54,859 bases of DNA. It comes from JAWBMQ01 sp038828875. Lineage in GTDB: Archaea > Nanobdellota > Nanobdellia > Woesearchaeales > JAWBMQ01. The translations under genes and the position numbers were made by a program. Below the pieces are notes generated by a model. That model was not told the origin of the DNA, made no database searches, and saw nothing but the letters and a program-made list of their open reading frames with translations. The DNA lies in NCBI GenBank assembly GCA_038828875.1, contig JAWBMQ010000008.1, forward strand, positions 1 through 54,859, read 5' to 3'. Positions 51,123 through 54,859 of the stretch are shown piece after piece; position 1 is the first letter of the stretch, and each line of letters opens with the position of its first letter.

Positions 51123-51629
51123 TTATTCTTTATTATTTTCTTCAGAATGATATTTAGGATGATATGAAATCGCTACAGTTCCATTTAAAACTCCAGATGC
51201 TATTGAATACTGGATTAAGTTGTTACAAAGTTCTTTAACTTCATCTCCAAATGGTACTCTTGCTACATATGCTGCTAAAGCTAAAGCCATACCAAATAAA
51301 AATCCTTTTGAAAAATTATTTGAATAAGTAAAATATTTGTCCATATTTTTCTTTATATTTTTATAATCCTTGTTTTCTTTATAGATGTTGAATTCTTGTT
51401 CATATTCTTTGAAAATCTTTTTTTCTAAATTTCTTCCTGTAAAGTAATTGTATGCTCCTAATAGACCTTCTCCTAAGATTCCAATTCCTGGCATAAATGC
51501 GCAAAGAACAGTTCCTGTAGCACTTAACTGATTCATAACTAATAGTTCAAGTTCCTTTCTTTTTTCATTGAAATCAGTGTTATTTAAATTTTCAAATTTT
51601 TGATTCAATTTATTTTCTAATTGTTCCAT
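51123..51629 (-). CDS. Small membrane protein, first gene of the island operon
   Basis: A 168-residue protein with a coiled, charged N-terminus (about 1-35), a hydrophobic hairpin (LCAFMPGIGILGEGLLGAYNYF, about 41-62), a charged linker and a second hydrophobic pair (SKGFLFGMALALAAYVA and LIQYSIASGVLNGTVAI, about 110-155). It is a clear relative of the protein at 54040: QYSIASGVLNGT versus QYTMAGGCLLGT, and GAYNYFTGRNLEK versus ALYNLYLGNKFDK. No family is recognised. It is followed after seven bases by the gene at 50648 and so leads the operon that includes the transglutaminase-like paralogue 2. Confidence 0.5.
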   Translation of the reverse strand: MEQLENKLNQKFENLNNTDFNEKRKELELLVMNQLSATGTVLCAFMPGIGILGEGLLGAYNYFTGRNLEKKIFKEYEQEFNIYKENKDYKNIKKNMDKYFTYSNNFSKGFLFGMALALAAYVARVPFGDEVKELCNNLIQYSIASGVLNGTVAISYHPKYHSEENNKE

Positions 51630-51776
51630 TTTTATCCCTCTTTAATGGTAATTTTAGGCATTGATGATAATAAAGTACTCTATTTAAATTTTATGTTTTT
51701 GAAATTCATATAATTACTAATTACAAATATTTTACAAATATTTATAAAGAAATTTTTTATTTTTGATGATGATAAT

Positions 51777-53009
51777 ATGGTTTTAGAACAGGTTTTAGAG
51801 TTGGATGAGTTTAAGTTTTATTTAAGAGATTTTGATAAATTAAAAGTAGTTCTTTATAATTACTTTTCTTTTGTAATGGAATTAGATGATTTAAAAAAGA
51901 TACTAAAAAAGATGGATTTAGAGTTAAAAAATCTTCAAAATGGAAATATTGTTGTTGATAAAACAATTAGCTTTGAAGAGGTTAAACTTTTTGAAGAGTT
52001 ATTTAAGTTCAAAATTTCACATTATTTTCCTTTAAAAAATGAAATCAATGGAAGAGATGCTTATTATATAACAAAACCAGTTCCCTTATTTGGAATTTTA
52101 GGTTTCGGAATTGTAGATCGTGGAACAAATATAATTGAGCTAAGACCATTGAATGGCTGTGTTTTTGATTGTATTCATTGTTCTGTTAATGAAGAAAGAA
52201 CTAATTTAAAAAAAAGAGATTTTGTAGTAGATTATAAATATTTTATTGAATATACCCATGAATTTATAAAACCAAAAGAAAATAAGATGTTTCTTTTCAT
52301 AAATCCTCAGGGAGAAACAATGATGTATAGTAAATTAGCTGAATTTATTCAAGGTTTAAAGAAGGATGAAAAAGTTTATAAGATTGCAATAACAACGCGT
52401 CTTCCTTTTTGGAATAAAGAGTACATAGATAAATTGATAAGTTCTGGCTTAGATCAATTTAATCTTTCTTTAGATACTTTAAACAATGATAAATATAAAA
52501 TGTTAGTCGGAAAAAATTTCAATGTAAATAATGTTATTAAGTTTATTGAAGAGTATCATGATAAAGTTAATATTTTGCTAACACCAGTATGGTTTCCTGG
52601 AATAAATGATGATGATTTAGTTGATGTTTTAGAACTATGTAAGAAATATAATTTAGGTTTTGGATTACAAAATTATGTTAGGCATAAGTTTGGAAGAAAG
52701 TTAAAAGAGAAATCATGGGAAGAATTTGGTGCATTTTATGAATCTTTAGTCAACAAAGTAGGATATCGTGGAGATCATATGTTCGATGTTTTTAAAAAAG
52801 ATTATAAGCCAAGGAATATATTCAATATTGGTGACATTATTGAAGTTGAAATCTTATTTCCTGGAAGAATGATGAACGAATTCATAGCAAAATATGAAGA
52901 TAGAATTTTAACAGTAGTTAATAATTCATTTAAAAACATAAAAATTCCAAGTAAGCAAAAGGTAAAAATTGTTAGATTGAATGACAATATTGCTATGGCT
53001 ACAATTTAA
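51777..53009 (+). CDS. Radical SAM protein with C-terminal TRAM-like domain (COG2100-like)
   Basis: A 410-residue protein. After an N-terminal region of about 120 residues, LRPLNGCVFDCIHCSVNEE carries the CxxxCxxC cluster motif (Cys128, 132, 135), followed by FINPQGETMMYSKL, KIAITTRLPFWNKEYID and FNLSLDTLNNDKY, typical barrel strands of radical SAM enzymes. The last 60 residues (NIGDIIEVEILFPGRMMNEF to VKIVRLNDNIAMA) look like a TRAM-type RNA-binding domain. An RNA substrate is therefore likely, but the reaction is unknown to me. TATA-type promoter at about 51738-51748. The D-hydroxyacid dehydrogenase follows 61 bases downstream. Confidence 0.8.
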   Translation: MVLEQVLELDEFKFYLRDFDKLKVVLYNYFSFVMELDDLKKILKKMDLELKNLQNGNIVVDKTISFEEVKLFEELFKFKISHYFPLKNEINGRDAYYITKPVPLFGILGFGIVDRGTNIIELRPLNGCVFDCIHCSVNEERTNLKKRDFVVDYKYFIEYTHEFIKPKENKMFLFINPQGETMMYSKLAEFIQGLKKDEKVYKIAITTRLPFWNKEYIDKLISSGLDQFNLSLDTLNNDKYKMLVGKNFNVNNVIKFIEEYHDKVNILLTPVWFPGINDDDLVDVLELCKKYNLGFGLQNYVRHKFGRKLKEKSWEEFGAFYESLVNKVGYRGDHMFDVFKKDYKPRNIFNIGDIIEVEILFPGRMMNEFIAKYEDRILTVVNNSFKNIKIPSKQKVKIVRLNDNIAMATI

Positions 53010-53070
53010 ATTTAATTTTTAACTTGAAAATTCAAAAATCTTTTAAATATAAAAATCAAAGAAAATTTTA

Positions 53071-54057
53071 ATGAAAATTGCTTTTTTTGATATTGAACAA
53101 AAAGAAATTGAGTTCTTTAAAAAAGAATTACAAGGTCAAGAGATATACTTTTTTGAAGAAAGTATAAATGAAACAAACTTAGAAAAATTTTCGTTTATTA
53201 GAGATTTAGATATTATAAGTGTTTTTATCTATTCGAAGTTAAATAAAAAAGTTATTGATTTTTTTGAAAATCTTAAATTGATAACTACAAGAAGTACTGG
53301 AATGGATCATATTGATTTAGAATATGCAAAAAGTAAAAATATTAGTGTTTTAAATGTTCCTTCTTATGGGGAGAATACAGTAGCAGAACACACTTTTGCT
53401 TTAATTCTCACTCTATCGAGGAATATTCAAAAAGCTTACATAAGAACAATTAATCAAAATTTTGATATTCATGGTTTAGAAGGATTTGATTTGAATGGAA
53501 AAACTTTAGGAGTAATCGGCACTGGAAAAATAGGAATTCATGTTATAAAAATCGCTAAGGGATTTGGAATGGATGTTATTGCTTATGATAAAGTAGAAAA
53601 TTCATTAGCAAAAGAGCTACTTAACTTTAGATATGTTGAGTTAGATTATCTGTTAAGTAATTCAGATATTGTAACAATTCATATTCCTTTAATGCCTGAA
53701 ACATATCATTTGATAAATTTAGAAAATATAAAAAAGTTTAAGAGAGGATCACTTTTGATTAACACTGCAAGAGGTGCGATTGTAGATACTGATGCAATTT
53801 TATACGGTTTAGAAAATAAAATTTTGGCAGGAGTTGGATTGGATGTTATTGAAGGTGAAGAATATTTAAGAGAAGAAAAAGAAATTATTAAGGATCCTAA
53901 AAAATTTAAGGAAAATCTTCAATTAATAAAAGATCATATCTTAATTCATCATGAAAACGTTATTTTCACTCCACATATTGCTTTTTATAGTAAAGAAGCA
54001 GAAAAAAGAATAATGGAAAAAACAAAAGATAATATAAAATTATTCATTAAAGAATGA
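53071..54057 (+). CDS. D-isomer-specific 2-hydroxyacid dehydrogenase (D-lactate dehydrogenase-like)
   Basis: A 328-residue protein of the D-LDH group. LITTRSTGMDHIDLEYAKS carries the substrate Arg, LGVIGTGKIGIHVIKIAKG and MDVIAYDK are the NAD-binding fold, NTARGAIVDTDAILYGL has the second Arg, a Glu lies in GVGLDVIEGEEYL, and FTPHIAFYSKEA has the catalytic His. It reduces a 2-keto acid such as pyruvate with NADH. Given Pta and glycolytic genes in the window, pyruvate-to-lactate is plausible but not proven. It is probably transcribed separately from the radical SAM gene, as a TATA-like TTTTAAATATA lies before its ATG. It overlaps the convergent gene at 54040. Confidence 0.88.
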   Translation: MKIAFFDIEQKEIEFFKKELQGQEIYFFEESINETNLEKFSFIRDLDIISVFIYSKLNKKVIDFFENLKLITTRSTGMDHIDLEYAKSKNISVLNVPSYGENTVAEHTFALILTLSRNIQKAYIRTINQNFDIHGLEGFDLNGKTLGVIGTGKIGIHVIKIAKGFGMDVIAYDKVENSLAKELLNFRYVELDYLLSNSDIVTIHIPLMPETYHLINLENIKKFKRGSLLINTARGAIVDTDAILYGLENKILAGVGLDVIEGEEYLREEKEIIKDPKKFKENLQLIKDHILIHHENVIFTPHIAFYSKEAEKRIMEKTKDNIKLFIKE

Positions 54058-54555
54058 AACGTATTCTTTAATTATCTCTGTTTTTTTAAGTGAGTGCGTT
54101 CCTAATAAACAACCTCCTGCCATTGTATATTGTAATACAGTAATTCCATAGTTTGTATCTATATTAAATTTATTTAGAAAATATGATGTTGCAATTCCCA
54201 CAATACTTCCTATTATTGCGCCTTTTAAAAAGTTTTTCTTGTATATATCCTTTTTATTTTTTTGGTCTTCATTTAGTAATGTATTTTCAATTTTATCAAA
54301 TTTATTTCCTAGATAAAGATTGTATAATGCAAAAGGTGTTTCAATCAATATAAATTCAGGTCTTAATGCAGAAACAGTAGTTATTAGAGAACTTAAATTA
54401 GTAGAAATATACTGTTTTTCGATTTCTTGTTTTGGAGTTCTTTTTCCAAAATATTTTTCTTTTGCCTCAGAAAGTATATCTTCAAATGTTTTCTTTTTTT
54501 CAAACAATTCTTTTTTATCATTTACTATTTTTTCCAAATTTTTTGAATTTTTCAT
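54040..54555 (-). CDS. Small membrane protein, paralogue of 51123
   Basis: A 171-residue protein: a charged coiled N-terminus (about 1-50), one hydrophobic stretch (LITTVSALRPEFILIETPFALYNLYLG, about 56-84), a lysine-rich linker and two further hydrophobic segments (KGAIIGSIVGIATSYFL and ITVLQYTMAGGCLLGT). It is related to the protein at 51123 (matching QY-A-G-L-GT and YN-x-x-x-G blocks) and more loosely to 50648. No family is recognised. The end overlaps the D-LDH stop by 18 bases. A GGTGAGG ribosome site lies just before the ATG. Confidence 0.5.
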   Translation of the reverse strand: MKNSKNLEKIVNDKKELFEKKKTFEDILSEAKEKYFGKRTPKQEIEKQYISTNLSSLITTVSALRPEFILIETPFALYNLYLGNKFDKIENTLLNEDQKNKKDIYKKNFLKGAIIGSIVGIATSYFLNKFNIDTNYGITVLQYTMAGGCLLGTHSLKKTEIIKEYVSFFNE

Positions 54556-54859
54556 TTTTCCTCACCTTTTTTAGAAGAACAAGTTCAGAACTCTTACTTT
54601 TTTGTCATTTACTTATTTTTTAAAGTTTATGAATTTCAGATTTTTTGATATACTTTTATATAATTATTTGAAAATATATATTTTAAGAATTTCATTTAAT
54701 TAAATCTATTCTGATTTATTTATTACAGGAATATTATTTTTAGTTACTTAGAGATGTTAATTTTTATAAAATTATTAAAAATAAAACATTTAATCAAAAA
54801 TTAAAAGTTTTTATATTTTTTATTTTATAAATAATTTTGGATTATTTCTAAATTTCTTT
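54556..54859. other. AT-rich region without a supported gene
   Basis: These 304 bases at the window edge hold the leader of the gene at 54040 (ribosome site CTCACC read on the minus strand) and then very AT-rich sequence. TATA-like runs near 54645-54670 and 54815-54835 could be promoters. I see no RNA gene, repeat or convincing coding frame; the short plus-strand reading frames near 54320-54623 run antisense to 54040 and into low-complexity sequence. Confidence 0.5.

Noticed and set aside
54320..54623. Two plus-strand frames near the window end
   Set aside because: They are antisense to the membrane protein at 54040-54555 and phenylalanine-rich as expected for reversed lysine-rich coding sequence.
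1..54859. CRISPR arrays, insertion sequences, integrases or attachment sites
   Set aside because: I found no regularly spaced repeats, transposase or recombinase motifs, or terminal inverted repeats; the only exact long repeats are the two contig overlaps and the 20-base promoter block.

Overview
The window looks like part of a small, very AT-rich archaeal genome, most likely a DPANN archaeon of the Woesearchaeota/Pacearchaeota type; the assignment is inferred. Archaeal markers are RtcB, NMD3, eL42, RpoL, Kae1, GINS, a Hel308-type helicase, GatD, a Dph2-like protein, archaeal phosphoglycerate mutase (ApgM), AMP phosphorylase, archaeal UMP kinase and a histone-fold miniprotein. Bacterial-type genes are mixed in (RsmI, MutL, class I GAPDH, Pta), and many proteins are unrecognised and membrane-bound or exported. 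First genes of transcription units usually have a TATA-like box 25-35 bases before the ATG and no Shine-Dalgarno site, while internal operon genes carry GGTGA-type sites.

Layout. 1-8 kb: a partial phosphoesterase, rsmI, pta, a translin-rtcB pair, htpX-nmd3 and an ArvA/B/C-like (OapA/B/C-like) GTPase cluster. 8-14 kb: apgM, an AI-2E-family permease, AMP phosphorylase, a tandem membrane-protein pair whose first copy is decayed, and a TrmA/RumA-type RNA methyltransferase. 14-23 kb: two exported proteins, a polysaccharide flippase, a HIT-like protein without its catalytic triad, a phosphohexomutase-DUF89-phosphoesterase operon, YjbQ and UMP kinase. 23-33.5 kb: a five-gene operon with a giant (1852 aa) surface protein containing an internal duplication, a pilin-like exported protein, a polytopic membrane protein, another exported protein and a histone-fold miniprotein. 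33.5-39.2 kb: small N-terminally anchored exported proteins interspersed with eL42-rpoL, kae1 and mutL, then tRNA-Leu. 39.2-45.4 kb: class I GAPDH, a membrane-anchored winged-helix regulator divergent from an exported protein across a palindrome, tRNA-Arg, gatD, a membrane protein and a shortened Dph2-like gene. 45.4-54.9 kb: a helicase lacking its first RecA domain directly after GINS, two paralogous proteins with a transglutaminase-like Cys-His-Asp pattern, three related small membrane proteins, a radical SAM protein and a D-2-hydroxyacid dehydrogenase.

Metabolically the genes suggest a fermentative cell with lower glycolysis (GAPDH, ApgM), Pta, a D-lactate-type dehydrogenase and AMP salvage. 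The two most promising undescribed systems are the giant surface-protein operon (23.2-33.5 kb) and the transglutaminase-like/membrane-protein island (47.7-51.6 kb, with a further relative at 54.0-54.6 kb).

The sequence has two 97-N gaps (2963-3059 and 42916-43012). Each is flanked by a 130-base repeat that is almost certainly an assembly overlap, so the duplicated bases there are not biology.
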